Shown in pieces: positions 11,201-19,007 of a stretch of 64,000 nucleotides of DNA. Source of the stretch: Schistosoma haematobium (lineage: Eukaryota; Platyhelminthes; Trematoda; Strigeidida; Schistosomatidae); NCBI RefSeq assembly GCF_000699445.3, contig NC_067199.1, positions 36,750,902 to 36,814,901 of the forward strand, read 5' to 3'. Within the stretch, counting starts at the first letter, position 1. Each line of letters starts with the position of its first letter. The notes beneath the pieces were generated by a model. It saw only the letters and a program-made list of their open reading frames with translations. It made no database searches and had not been told where the DNA came from. The position numbers were made by a program, and so were the translations under genes.

Positions 11201-14200
11201 GGTCCCACCAACTAGTCCTGTATCAACCAAACAAAATAGAAAAAACAAATCAACAAACGAACATAATCCTAAAATTCAGGAAAAAAAGTCGAAAAGCTTC
11301 CATACCTACGGTGCAAAAACTTATAATAATAACAACTACAACAAACTATACTCGAGTGTTCCTCATAGCTTGCTAAATATTATACAGGAAGACAAACAAA
11401 ATAAAGGAACATCTCCAGTGCCATCGACCAACTTGACAGAGGAGGAATCAGTTACACCTGAGAAGAGTTTGTTGTCTCCACGAAAGGAATCTGGTTTGAC
11501 TGGTGTTAGGAAGTTGATGAGAACTCCGAAGCCTGTGCAAACACCTCGTATATCTGGTGTTAGTGAACTGTTTGTCGATGAACCTAGTGTGAAGAGACGT
11601 CGTGGTCGACCCTCATCAGTGCCACCGACCAACTTGACAGAGGAGGAATCAGTTACACCTGAGAAGAGTTTGTTGTCTCCACGAAAGGAATCTGGTTTGA
11701 CTGGTGTTAGGAAGTTGATGAGAACTCCGAAGCCTGTGCAAACACCTCGTATATCTGGTGTTAGTGAACTGTTTGTCGATGAACCTAGTGTGAAGAGACG
11801 TCGTGGTCGACCCTCATCAGTGCCACCGACCAACTTGACAGAGGAGGAATCAGTTACACCTGAGAAGAGTTTGTTGTCTCCACGAAAGGAATCTGGTTTG
11901 ACTGGTGTTAGGAAGTTGATGAGAACTCCGAAGCCTGTGCAAACACCTCGTATATCTGGTGTTAGTGAACTGTTTGTCGATGAACCTAGTGTGAAGAGAC
12001 GTCGTAGTCGACCCTCATCAGTGCCACCGACCAACTTGACAGAGGAGGAATCAGTTACACCTGAGAAGAGTTTGTTGTCTCCACGAAAGGAATCTGGTTT
12101 GACTGGTGTTAGGAAGTTGATGAGAACTCCGAAGCCTGTGCAAACACCTCGTATATCTGGTGTTAGTGAACTGTTTGTTGATGAACCTAGTGTGAAGAGA
12201 CGTCGTAGTCGACCCTCATCAGTGCCACCGACCAACTTGACAGAGGAGGAATCAGTTACACCTGAGAAGAGTTTGTTGTCTCCACGAAAGGAATCTGGTT
12301 TGACTGGTGTTAGGAAGTTGATGAGAACTCCGAAGCCTGTGCAAACACCTCGTATATCTGGTGTTAGTGAACTGTTTGTCGATGAACCTAGTGTGAAGAG
12401 ACGTCGTGGTCGACCCTCATCAGTGCCACCGACCAACTTGACAGAGGAGGAATCAGTTACACCTGAGAAGAGTTTGTTGTCTCCACGAAAGGAATCTGGT
12501 TTGACTGGTGTTAGGAAGTTGATGAGAACTCCGAAGCCTGTGCAAACACCTCGTATATCTGGTGTTAGTGAACTGTTTGTCGATGAACCTAGTGTGAAGA
12601 GACGTCGTAGTCGACCCTCATCAGTGCCACCGACCAACTTGACAGAGGAGGAATCAGTTACACCTGAGAAGAGTTTGTTGTCTCCACGAAAGGAATCTGG
12701 TTTGACTGGTGTTAGGAAGTTGATGAGAACTCCGAAGCCTGTGCAAACACCTCGTATATCTGGTGTTAGTGAACTGTTTGTCGATGAACCTAGTGTGAAG
12801 AGACGTCGTGGTCGACCCTCATCAGTGCCACCGACCAACTTGACAGAGGAGGAATCAGTTACACCTGAGAAGAGTTTGTTGTCTCCACGAAAGGAATCTG
12901 GTTTGACTGGTGTTAGGAAGTTGATGAGAACTCCGAAGCCTGTGCAAACACCTCGTATATCTGGTGTTAGTGAACTGTTTGTCGATGAACCTAGTGTGAA
13001 GAGACGTCGTAGTCGACCCTCATCAGTGCCACTGACCAACTTGACAGAGGAGGAATCAGTTACACCTGAGAAGAGTTTGTTGTCTCCACGAAAGGAATCT
13101 GGTTTGACTGGTGTTAGGAAGTTGATGAGAACTCCGAAGCCTGTGCAAACACCTCGTATATCTGGTGTTAGTGAACTGTTTGTCGATGAACCTAGTGTGA
13201 AGAGACGTCGTAGTCGACCCTCATCAGTGCCACCGACCAACTTGACAGAGGAGGAATCAGTTACACCTGAGAAGAGTTTGTTGTCTCCACGAAAGGAATC
13301 TGGTTTGACTGGTGTTAGGAAGTTGATGAGAACTCCGAAGCCTGTGCAAACACCTCGTATATCTGGTGTTAGTGAACTGTTTGTCGATGAACCTAGTGTG
13401 AAGAGACGTCGTGGTCGACCCTCATCAGTGCCACCGACCAACTTGACAGAGGAGGAGTCAGTTACACCTGAGAAGAGTTTGTTGTCTCCACGAAAGGAAT
13501 CTGGTTTGACTGGTGTTAGGAAGTTGATGAGAACTCCGAAGCCTGTGCAAACACCTCGTATATCTGGTGTTAGTGAACTGTTTGTCGATGAACCTAGTGT
13601 GAAGAGACGTCGTAGTCGACCCTCATCAGTGCCACCGACCAACTTGACAGAGGAGGAATCAGTTACACCTGAGAAGAGTTTGTTGTCTCCACGAAAGGAA
13701 TCTGGTTTGACTGGTGTTAGGAAGTTGATGAGAACTCCGAAGCCTGTGCAAACACCTCGTATATCTGGTGTTAGTGAACTGTTTGTCGATGAACCTAGTG
13801 TGAAGAGACGTCGTGGTCGACCCTCATCAGTGCCACCGACCAACTTGACAGAGGAGGAATCAGTTACACCTGAGAAGAGTTTGTTGTCTCCACGAAAGGA
13901 ATCTGGTTTGACTGGTGTTAGGAAGTTGATGAGAACTCCGAAGCCTGTGCAAACACCTCGTATATCTGGTGTTAGTGAACTGTTTGTCGATGAACCTAGT
14001 GTGAAGAGACGTCGTAGTCGACCCTCATCAGTGCCACCGACCAACTTGACAGAGGAGGAATCAGTTACACCTGAGAAGAGTTTGTTGTCTCCACGAAAGG
14101 AATCTGGTTTGACTGGTGTTAGGAAGTTGATGAGAACTCCGAAGCCTGTGCAAACACCTCGTATATCTGGTGTTAGTGAACTGTTTGTCGATGAACCTAG

Positions 14201-17200
14201 TGTGAAGAGACGTCGTAGTCGACCCTCATCAGTGCCACTGACCAACTTGACAGAGGAGGAATCAGTTACACCTGAGAAGAGTTTGTTGTCTCCACGAAAG
14301 GAATCTGGTTTGACTGGTGTTAGGAAGTTGATGAGAACTCCGAAGCCTGTGCAAACACCTCGTATATCTGGTGTTAGTGAACTGTTTGTCGATGAACCTA
14401 GTGTGAAGAGACGTCGTAGTCGACCCTCATCAGTGCCACTGACCAACTTGACAGAGGAGGAATCAGTTACACCTGAGAAGAGTTTGTTGTCTCCACGAAA
14501 GGAATCTGGTTTGACTGGTGTTAGGAAGTTGATGAGAACTCCGAAGCCTGTGCAAACACCTCGTATATCTGGTGTTAGTGAACTGTTTGTCGATGAACCT
14601 AGTGTGAAGAGACGTCGTAGTCGACCCTCATCAGTGCCACCGACCAACTTGACAGAGGAGGAATCAGTTACACCTGAGAAGAGTTTGTTGTCTCCACGAA
14701 AGGAATCTGGTTTGACTGGTGTTAGGAAGTTGATGAGAACTCCGAAGCCTGTGCAAACACCTCGTATATCTGGTGTTAGTGAACTGTTTGTCGATGAACC
14801 TAGTGTGAAGAGACGTCGTGGTCGACCCTCATCAGTGCCACCGACCAACTTGACAGAGGAGGAGTCAGTTACACCTGAGAAGAGTTTGTTGTCTCCACGA
14901 AAGGAATCTGGTTTGACTGGTGTTAGGAAGTTGATGAGAACTCCGAAGCCTGTGCAAACACCTCGTATATCTGGTGTTAGTGAACTGTTTGTCGATGAAC
15001 CTAGTGTGAAGAGACGTCGTAGTCGACCCTCATCAGTGCCACCGACCAACTTGACAGAGGAGGAATCAGTTACACCTGAGAAGAGTTTGTTGTCTCCACG
15101 AAAGGAATCTGGTTTGACTGGTGTTAGGAAGTTGATGAGAACTCCGAAGCCTGTGCAAACACCTCGTATATCTGGTGTTAGTGAACTGTTTGTCGATGAA
15201 CCTAGTGTGAAGAGACGTCGTGGTCGACCCTCATCAGTGCCACCGACCAACTTGACAGAGGAGGAATCAGTTACACCTGAGAAGAGTTTGTTGTCTCCAC
15301 GAAAGGAATCTGGTTTGACTGGTGTTAGGAAGTTGATGAGAACTCCGAAGCCTGTGCAAACACCTCGTATATCTGGTGTTAGTGAACTGTTTGTCGATGA
15401 ACCTAGTGTGAAGAGACGTCGTAGTCGACCCTCATCAGTGCCACCGACCAACTTGACAGAGGAGGAATCAGTTACACCTGAGAAGAGTTTGTTGTCTCCA
15501 CGAAAGGAATCTGGTTTGACTGGTGTTAGGAAGTTGATGAGAACTCCGAAGCCTGTGCAAACACCTCGTATATCTGGTGTTAGTGAACTGTTTGTCGATG
15601 AACCTAGTGTGAAGAGACGTCGTAGTCGACCCTCATCAGTGCCACTGACCAACTTGACAGAGGAGGAATCAGTTACACCTGAGAAGAGTTTGTTGTCTCC
15701 ACGAAAGGAATCTGGTTTGACTGGTGTTAGGAAGTTGATGAGAACTCCGAAGCCTGTGCAAACACCTCGTATATCTGGTGTTAGTGAACTGTTTGTCGAT
15801 GAACCTAGTGTGAAGAGACGTCGTAGTCGACCCTCATCAGTGCCACCGACCAACTTGACAGAGGAGGAATCAGTTACACCTGAGAAGAGTTTGTTGTCTC
15901 CACGAAAGGAATCTGGTTTGACTGGTGTTAGGAAGTTGATGAGAACTCCGAAGCCTGTGCAAACACCTCGTATATCTGGTGTTAGTGAACTGTTTGTCGA
16001 TGAACCTAGTGTGAAGAGACGTCGTGGTCGACCCTCATCAGTGCCACCGACCAACTTGACAGAGGAGGAGTCAGTTACACCTGAGAAGAGTTTGTTGTCT
16101 CCACGAAAGGAATCTGGTTTGACTGGTGTTAGGAAGTTGATGAGAACTCCGAAGCCTGTGCAAACACCTCGTATATCTGGTGTTAGTGAACTGTTTGTCG
16201 ATGAACCTAGTGTGAAGAGACGTCGTAGTCGACCCTCATCAGTGCCACCGACCAACTTGACAGAGGAGGAATCAGTTACACCTGAGAAGAGTTTGTTGTC
16301 TCCACGAAAGGAATCTGGTTTGACTGGTGTTAGGAAGTTGATGAGAACTCCGAAGCCTGTGCAAACACCTCGTATATCTGGTGTTAGTGAACTGTTTGTC
16401 GATGAACCTAGTGTGAAGAGACGTCGTGGTCGACCCTCATCAGTGCCACCGACCAACTTGACAGAGGAGGAATCAGTTACACCTGAGAAGAGTTTGTTGT
16501 CTCCACGAAAGGAATCTGGTTTGACTGGTGTTAGGAAGTTGATGAGAACTCCGAAGCCTGTGCAAACACCTCGTATATCTGGTGTTAGTGAACTGTTTGT
16601 CGATGAACCTAGTGTGAAGAGACGTCGTAGTCGACCCTCATCAGTGCCACTGACCAACTTGACAGAGGAGGAATCAGTTACACCTGAGAAGAGTTTGTTG
16701 TCTCCACGAAAGGAATCTGGTTTGACTGGTGTTAGGAAGTTGATGAGAACTCCGAAGCCTGTGCAAACACCTCGTATATCTGGTGTTAGTGAACTGTTTG
16801 TCGATGAACCTAGTGTGAAGAGACGTCGTGGTCGACCCTCATCAGTGCCACCGACCAACTTGACAGAGGAGGAATCAGTTACACCTGAGAAGAGTTTGTT
16901 GTCTCCACGAAAGGAATCTGGTTTGACTGGTGTTAGGAAGTTGATGAGAACTCCGAAGCCTGTGCAAACACCTCGTATATCTGGTGTTAGTGAACTGTTT
17001 GTCGATGAACCTAGTGTGAAGAGACGTCGTGGTCGACCCTCATCAGTGCCACCGACCAACTTGACAGAGGAGGAATCAGTTACACCTGAGAAGAGTTTGT
17101 TGTCTCCACGAAAGGAATCTGGTTTGACTGGTGTTAGGAAGTTGATGAGAACTCCGAAGCCTGTGCAAACACCTCGTATATCTGGTGTTAGTGAACTGTT

Positions 17201-19007
17201 TGTCGATGAACCTAGTGTGAAGAGACGTCGTAGTCGACCCTCATCAGTGCCACCGACCAACTTGACAGAGGAGGAATCAGTTACACCTGAGAAGAGTTTG
17301 TTGTCTCCACGAAAGGAATCTGGTTTGACTGGTGTTAGGAAGTTGATGAGAACTCCGAAGCCTGTGCAAACACCTCGTATATCTGGTGTTAGTAAACTGT
17401 TTATTGAGGAACCTAGTGTTAAAGTGCATTGTTGTTCACGGAAACTTTCTGGTGTTACGTCATTGTCTCGTAGGCATTGTAAATCGTGTCGTTGTTTGCT
17501 CTCTGCATGTCAATGTGGTTTTGATTATAATTGCGTGGTTAACAAGTGTTCTATGAGAAAATGTTCTGACGTTGTCGTTGAGTCTCTTTCATCCATTCGT
17601 ACGCGTCGTGTTGTTAAAATAGCGAAGTCTTCAGTCGATAAATCTGCTAACTCTGATTGTTCCATTTTGAAAAAATTACCTGGAAAATTTTCATCTCAAT
17701 CGACTAATGAAGTCACCGTACAGCCGTCGAAAACTAGGTCAAAAACCAAGAGGAACGTTTCCACCATGGATTCACAGTATCGTGATTCTCTTTCAGATCG
17801 TTCAATGAGTGTAGGAAAGTCTCTGGATAAACGGATGTTGAAAGAACTCACTGAAGTGGTTGTTCCGTTCCCGCATAATGTGATGGAAAATCATTCTCGG
17901 AAAGGTAAGACTCTCACATTTACATCTCGGTTGACTCCTAATGATACGTCAAATTCATGTGATCAATCTGCACTTTTGAAAATGGGTTTTATTGAGAACT
18001 CACATCCTACGGTATCCTTTAGCTCGAACACGTCTAAGGATCGTGAGTCTGATTCTGTTGTTCCTGTCGCAAGCCGTCTCCGTAATAGAAGGATCCCGTC
18101 AAGTATCGAATGCTTGTCATCTAGTCGTACTCGACGTGCAGTTAAAGCACCGGACCCTTTGATCAATGAATCTGCCACTAAAGGCAGTTCCGGTAAGAGT
18201 TCCGTGATGAAAACATCCTCTAGAAAAGTTGTATCTCAATCGAATAATGAGGTTGCCATACAACCGTCGAAAACTAGGTCAAAAACCAAGAAGCGCGTTT
18301 TCACCAAGGATTCGCAGTTTCCTGATCCTCTGCTCAATCATTCGGTCAATGCAACGAAGTCTGCAAACAACACCTCAAAAAGATCTATAAAGAGACTAGC
18401 TGAAGTGCGTAGAGTCTCTTCTAGTATTCCATTGGCCAAACGTCTACGGAGTAGAATTGATCAGTTGGATATTAAATGTATAACATCTGAACACACACAA
18501 AATGAAGAAAGATCTTTACCCGTGAAAAACCAATCTGGTGAGGAAAAAAAGAAAAATGGTACCATGACAAATAATCCGCGAAACCGTAAACAGCTAATCA
18601 CTTCAAAATCAAAACTACTTCCAACTACTTCATCTTCAAAATCTGCTTCAACTAATGAATCTAAAAATATTACAACATTGAAGGTTAAAACAAATTCACG
18701 ACATATTAAACGAATTTCTGTTACGCCTGTTGATAATATAGCTAATGTTTCACCAAAAAGACGTGTTCTTCGTTCTCGTAAGTTAATAACTACTTCTTCA
18801 GAAATAAGTCAACCAATTGAAGAAAAAATATCAACTTCTAAAATCACTAATAAGTCGAAATTAAAGACCACTACTACTACTACTACTAATAATAATAATA
18901 ATAATAATAGATCAGTAGTATCGAAATCATCTCAAGCTAAACAATCACCAGTTTCAATTCGTCAAACTCGTTCAAGAAAAAAACAGACAGCAACAAACAA
19001 TCTATAA
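2196..19007 (+). CDS. MKI67-like: Ki-67-like FHA and PP1-docking repeat protein (three exons)
   Basis: Joined exons 2196-2287, 2324-2540 and 9762-19007 give 9,555 nt, 3,184 residues, with both junctions in phase. Order seen: FHA domain (about residues 5-103); Ser/Pro-rich linker; PP1-docking motif RGVSF at about 427-431, followed by the LPPSTPVKRGE-type extension known from Ki-67 and Repo-Man; thirty 67-residue repeats (about 659-2657) with the core GVRKLMRTPK...ISGVSELF, which resembles the Ki-67 repeat; a Cys-rich segment (about 2658-2710); two diverged copies of a basic module; and a Lys/Arg/Ser/Thr-rich tail. In vertebrates Ki-67 coats mitotic chromosomes and recruits PP1, so a chromosome-periphery role is inferred here. 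The start is the first in-frame ATG and gives an N-terminus laid out like human Ki-67. Oddities: a 9.2-kb exon and extreme DNA identity between repeats. The domain order makes the assignment strong. Confidence 0.88.
2288..2323 (+). other. 36-bp intron
   Basis: GTAAAT...TTTTCGCAG; removing it joins the two halves of the FHA domain in frame (phase 2), whereas reading through meets a stop at 2289-2291. Introns of this size near 5' ends are typical of schistosome genes. Confidence 0.82.
2324..2540 (+). CDS. MKI67-like: Ki-67-like gene, exon 2 (rest of FHA domain)
   Basis: It continues with SCDIRVQ, FHCTLQL and LTVGDRQFRFFYPS, matching the middle and last strands of the Ki-67 FHA domain (CDIRIQ, QHCKIE, IDRSFRYE type). 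It ends in phase 0 at the donor TCA|GTGAGT. The FHA arginine that normally follows glycine is serine here, and the serine of the usual S-x-x-H is alanine (VAPFH). Confidence 0.82.
3687..3790 (+). mobile_element. LINE reverse-transcriptase fragment (plus)
   Basis: It translates to a stretch like LNQLT..V.RY...FAHSKCKVLFQD, the same reverse-transcriptase segment that the minus-strand LINE carries at about 4650-4740. It is cut off where the 3' tail of the minus-strand LINE begins. It is probably the left part of an older plus-strand LINE whose 3' end reappears at 7810. Confidence 0.6.
5125..6030 (-). mobile_element. Penelope-like element fragment with GIY-YIG endonuclease
   Basis: The minus-strand frame contains IIYKINCTNCDKHYIGQSGR followed by L..RLHEH, the GIY-YIG core with its upstream CxxC, as in the C-terminal endonuclease of Penelope-like elements. 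Upstream are conserved PYTQGISETM and LLKTFGIGVAHKPT. Its 5' end is a 131-bp inverted duplication (5711-5841 against 5900-6030). It is inserted within the LINE reverse transcriptase. Schistosomes are known to carry such elements. Confidence 0.8.
5711..6030. repeat. Perfect 131-bp inverted repeat with 58-bp spacer
   Basis: Arms 5711-5841 and 5900-6030 appear exactly reverse complementary by eye, with spacer 5842-5899. The arms are the 5' part of the Penelope-like open frame, present once in sense and once inverted. Confidence 0.85.
6790..7262 (-). mobile_element. ~470-bp retroelement, near full copy
   Basis: It belongs to a family seen at least seven times in the window. Read on the minus strand it ends with TTGGTGCCTCCTTGTACCAA, then a TTTAAAATAAA-type tail. 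That 3' end resembles the 3' end of the LINE at 8213-8275. No tRNA-like promoter is evident. It lies inside the minus-strand LINE. Confidence 0.7.
7810..8276 (+). mobile_element. LINE 3' end (C-terminus and 3' UTR), plus strand
   Basis: It reads LRRLGHIVLMSSQRIPYRA and then ESCKxGLCWSFTIPWLG-like residues, a LINE C-terminus, followed by a T-rich 3' UTR ending ACCAATATTTACGTTTAAAT and AAATAAA. It abuts the 5' end of the minus-strand LINE head to head. Confidence 0.7.
8293..8470 (-). repeat. tRNA-derived SINE, truncated copy
   Basis: On the minus strand there is a tRNA-like head (GGCTCAGTGGTCTAGTTGG; B-box GGTTCGAATCTCG) and the 5' half of the ribozyme region. It stops before the GAAAC core. 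Confidence 0.75.
8625..8835 (+). repeat. tRNA-derived SINE with hammerhead-like region
   Basis: tRNA-like A and B boxes, then a hammerhead-like segment at 8735-8780 with CTGAGGA and GAAAC cores. Stem I GCACTT/CAGTGC has one mismatch and stem II is also mismatched. The tail is CTTCAATTGACTCATGAT. Confidence 0.78.
9762..19007 (+). CDS. MKI67-like: Ki-67-like gene, giant exon 3
   Basis: The frame is open from the acceptor TTTCAG|AGT at 9761/9762 to TAA at 19005-19007. The stretch before 9939 reads SRKTTTDNYLYETS... without stops and joins the FHA exon in phase 0, so the coding exon begins at the splice site. It encodes the linker, PP1 motif, repeat array and C-terminal tail. Thr and Asn homopolymer-like runs near 18870-18910 come from ACT and AAT microsatellites. 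Confidence 0.9.
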   Translation, partial: SRKTTTDNYLYETSSKTPKHYNKEEVITPTSLPVVHPSKRTTPRKILVNPKTRSPRQRSVTPKRTLGTNERYGPVPPRQPATPPIIQVLRHEPNSSQSKQLPVLQAENVEFNKKSVGDGKGYSCTDVSVSKSNQTKSSVVPDLPDTTFHPSSSVLSSIKVRSQNRIHTPIITSTLSNDHFNFTPNENKRSPGFRKSFHKLLILNESSNQSNLCKINQFYDELSYVKQQVIESKRSPSNEQENQSCYDKCLDHPTEGSREYIPELPTSPNSLRIARKLSAKSSQKISIAYSPETEQELISRNRKRTISGKTYPVAEDMLAPKRRRGVSFGPPLSPERFDKSLPPSTPVKRGETPLVKISHSTPANHSLQVTSVVGHSATPFDSKLSEVSHLSDFSKTCESPNYSVTHNRVSAVISLPPTPDTNLLNSLSTDISCAHESFANFPVTSAAYSAPIKKSSVSRKNFKRHSLGFLEKTSKTPSPRVPPTSPVSTKQNRKNKSTNEHNPKIQEKKSKSFHTYGAKTYNNNNYNKLYSSVPHSLLNIIQEDKQNKGTSPVPSTNLTEEESVTPEKSLLSPRKESGLTGVRKLMRTPKPVQTPRISGVSELFVDEPSVKRRRGRPSSVPPTNLTEEESVTPEKSLLSPRKESGLTGVRKLMRTPKPVQTPRISGVSELFVDEPSVKRRRGRPSSVPPTNLTEEESVTPEKSLLSPRKESGLTGVRKLMRTPKPVQTPRISGVSELFVDEPSVKRRRSRPSSVPPTNLTEEESVTPEKSLLSPRKESGLTGVRKLMRTPKPVQTPRISGVSELFVDEPSVKRRRSRPSSVPPTNLTEEESVTPEKSLLSPRKESGLTGVRKLMRTPKPVQTPRISGVSELFVDEPSVKRRRGRPSSVPPTNLTEEESVTPEKSLLSPRKESGLTGVRKLMRTPKPVQTPRISGVSELFVDEPSVKRRRSRPSSVPPTNLTEEESVTPEKSLLSPRKESGLTGVRKLMRTPKPVQTPRISGVSELFVDEPSVKRRRGRPSSVPPTNLTEEESVTPEKSLLSPRKESGLTGVRKLMRTPKPVQTPRISGVSELFVDEPSVKRRRSRPSSVPLTNLTEEESVTPEKSLLSPRKESGLTGVRKLMRTPKPVQTPRISGVSELFVDEPSVKRRRSRPSSVPPTNLTEEESVTPEKSLLSPRKESGLTGVRKLMRTPKPVQTPRISGVSELFVDEPSVKRRRGRPSSVPPTNLTEEESVTPEKSLLSPRKESGLTGVRKLMRTPKPVQTPRISGVSELFVDEPSVKRRRSRPSSVPPTNLTEEESVTPEKSLLSPRKESGLTGVRKLMRTPKPVQTPRISGVSELFVDEPSVKRRRGRPSSVPPTNLTEEESVTPEKSLLSPRKESGLTGVRKLMRTPKPVQTPRISGVSELFVDEPSVKRRRSRPSSVPPTNLTEEESVTPEKSLLSPRKESGLTGVRKLMRTPKPVQTPRISGVSELFVDEPSVKRRRSRPSSVPLTNLTEEESVTPEKSLLSPRKESGLTGVRKLMRTPKPVQTPRISGVSELFVDEPSVKRRRSRPSSVPLTNLTEEESVTPEKSLLSPRKESGLTGVRKLMRTPKPVQTPRISGVSELFVDEPSVKRRRSRPSSVPPTNLTEEESVTPEKSLLSPRKESGLTGVRKLMRTPKPVQTPRISGVSELFVDEPSVKRRRGRPSSVPPTNLTEEESVTPEKSLLSPRKESGLTGVRKLMRTPKPVQTPRISGVSELFVDEPSVKRRRSRPSSVPPTNLTEEESVTPEKSLLSPRKESGLTGVRKLMRTPKPVQTPRISGVSELFVDEPSVKRRRGRPSSVPPTNLTEEESVTPEKSLLSPRKESGLTGVRKLMRTPKPVQTPRISGVSELFVDEPSVKRRRSRPSSVPPTNLTEEESVTPEKSLLSPRKESGLTGVRKLMRTPKPVQTPRISGVSELFVDEPSVKRRRSRPSSVPLTNLTEEESVTPEKSLLSPRKESGLTGVRKLMRTPKPVQTPRISGVSELFVDEPSVKRRRSRPSSVPPTNLTEEESVTPEKSLLSPRKESGLTGVRKLMRTPKPVQTPRISGVSELFVDEPSVKRRRGRPSSVPPTNLTEEESVTPEKSLLSPRKESGLTGVRKLMRTPKPVQTPRISGVSELFVDEPSVKRRRSRPSSVPPTNLTEEESVTPEKSLLSPRKESGLTGVRKLMRTPKPVQTPRISGVSELFVDEPSVKRRRGRPSSVPPTNLTEEESVTPEKSLLSPRKESGLTGVRKLMRTPKPVQTPRISGVSELFVDEPSVKRRRSRPSSVPLTNLTEEESVTPEKSLLSPRKESGLTGVRKLMRTPKPVQTPRISGVSELFVDEPSVKRRRGRPSSVPPTNLTEEESVTPEKSLLSPRKESGLTGVRKLMRTPKPVQTPRISGVSELFVDEPSVKRRRGRPSSVPPTNLTEEESVTPEKSLLSPRKESGLTGVRKLMRTPKPVQTPRISGVSELFVDEPSVKRRRSRPSSVPPTNLTEEESVTPEKSLLSPRKESGLTGVRKLMRTPKPVQTPRISGVSKLFIEEPSVKVHCCSRKLSGVTSLSRRHCKSCRCLLSACQCGFDYNCVVNKCSMRKCSDVVVESLSSIRTRRVVKIAKSSVDKSANSDCSILKKLPGKFSSQSTNEVTVQPSKTRSKTKRNVSTMDSQYRDSLSDRSMSVGKSLDKRMLKELTEVVVPFPHNVMENHSRKGKTLTFTSRLTPNDTSNSCDQSALLKMGFIENSHPTVSFSSNTSKDRESDSVVPVASRLRNRRIPSSIECLSSSRTRRAVKAPDPLINESATKGSSGKSSVMKTSSRKVVSQSNNEVAIQPSKTRSKTKKRVFTKDSQFPDPLLNHSVNATKSANNTSKRSIKRLAEVRRVSSSIPLAKRLRSRIDQLDIKCITSEHTQNEERSLPVKNQSGEEKKKNGTMTNNPRNRKQLITSKSKLLPTTSSSKSASTNESKNITTLKVKTNSRHIKRISVTPVDNIANVSPKRRVLRSRKLITTSSEISQPIEEKISTSKITNKSKLKTTTTTTTNNNNNNNRSVVSKSSQAKQSPVSIRQTRSRKKQTATNNL
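10722..10820 (+). other. PP1-docking motif of Ki-67/Repo-Man type (protein motif)
   Basis: Residues about 424-456 begin KRRRGVSFGPPLSPERF and continue with LPPSTPVKRGE. The RVxF pattern (R-G-V-S-F fits [RK]-x-[VI]-x-[FW]) followed at the right spacing by ERFD and LPPxTPxKRG is the extended PP1-binding motif known in Ki-67 and Repo-Man. Confidence 0.85.
11427..17423 (+). repeat. Exonic tandem array, 30 copies of a 201-bp unit
   Basis: Unit starts fall exactly every 201 bp from 11427 to 17256 (5,829/201 = 29 steps, so 30 copies). Copies 1-29 are almost identical. The last changes to SKLFIEEPSVK. Only a few sites vary: Gly/Ser in the KRRR-x-RPSS linker, Pro/Leu before TNLTEE, a silent GAA/GAG in copies 11, 18 and 24, and a GTC/GTT in copy 4. 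Each unit carries VTPEK, LLSPRK, RTPKP and QTPRI, four S/T-P sites. Confidence 0.97.
17424..17575 (+). other. Cysteine-rich segment after the repeats (protein motif)
   Basis: Ten cysteines fall within about 50 residues (HCC...HCKSCRC...ACQC...NC...KC...KC), flanked by regions almost without cysteine. The spacing suggests metal binding, but I match it to no named zinc finger. Confidence 0.7.
17583..18410 (+). repeat. Two diverged copies of a basic C-terminal module
   Basis: Both copies share SS.RTRR.VK, a SQS.NEV..QPSKTRSKTK core, then a DSQ..D.L segment and a final K.L.EV, at about 17583-17865 and 18110-18410. This is a second, much older internal duplication in the same protein. Confidence 0.75.

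Noticed and set aside
11363..17260. Antisense open frame of 1,965 codons across the repeat array
   Set aside because: It is a by-product of the stop-free 201-bp unit (a multiple of three) repeated 29 times. One unit lacking stops on the antisense strand keeps the whole frame open. The sense frame has the Ki-67-like domains.
11427..17423. CRISPR array or non-coding satellite
   Set aside because: The units abut without spacers, are 201 bp, preserve a reading frame throughout and lie inside an exon of a eukaryotic gene.
9939..19007. Start of the giant frame at GTG 9939
   Set aside because: The frame is open back to the splice acceptor at 9761 and joins the FHA exon in phase, so 9939 is internal.
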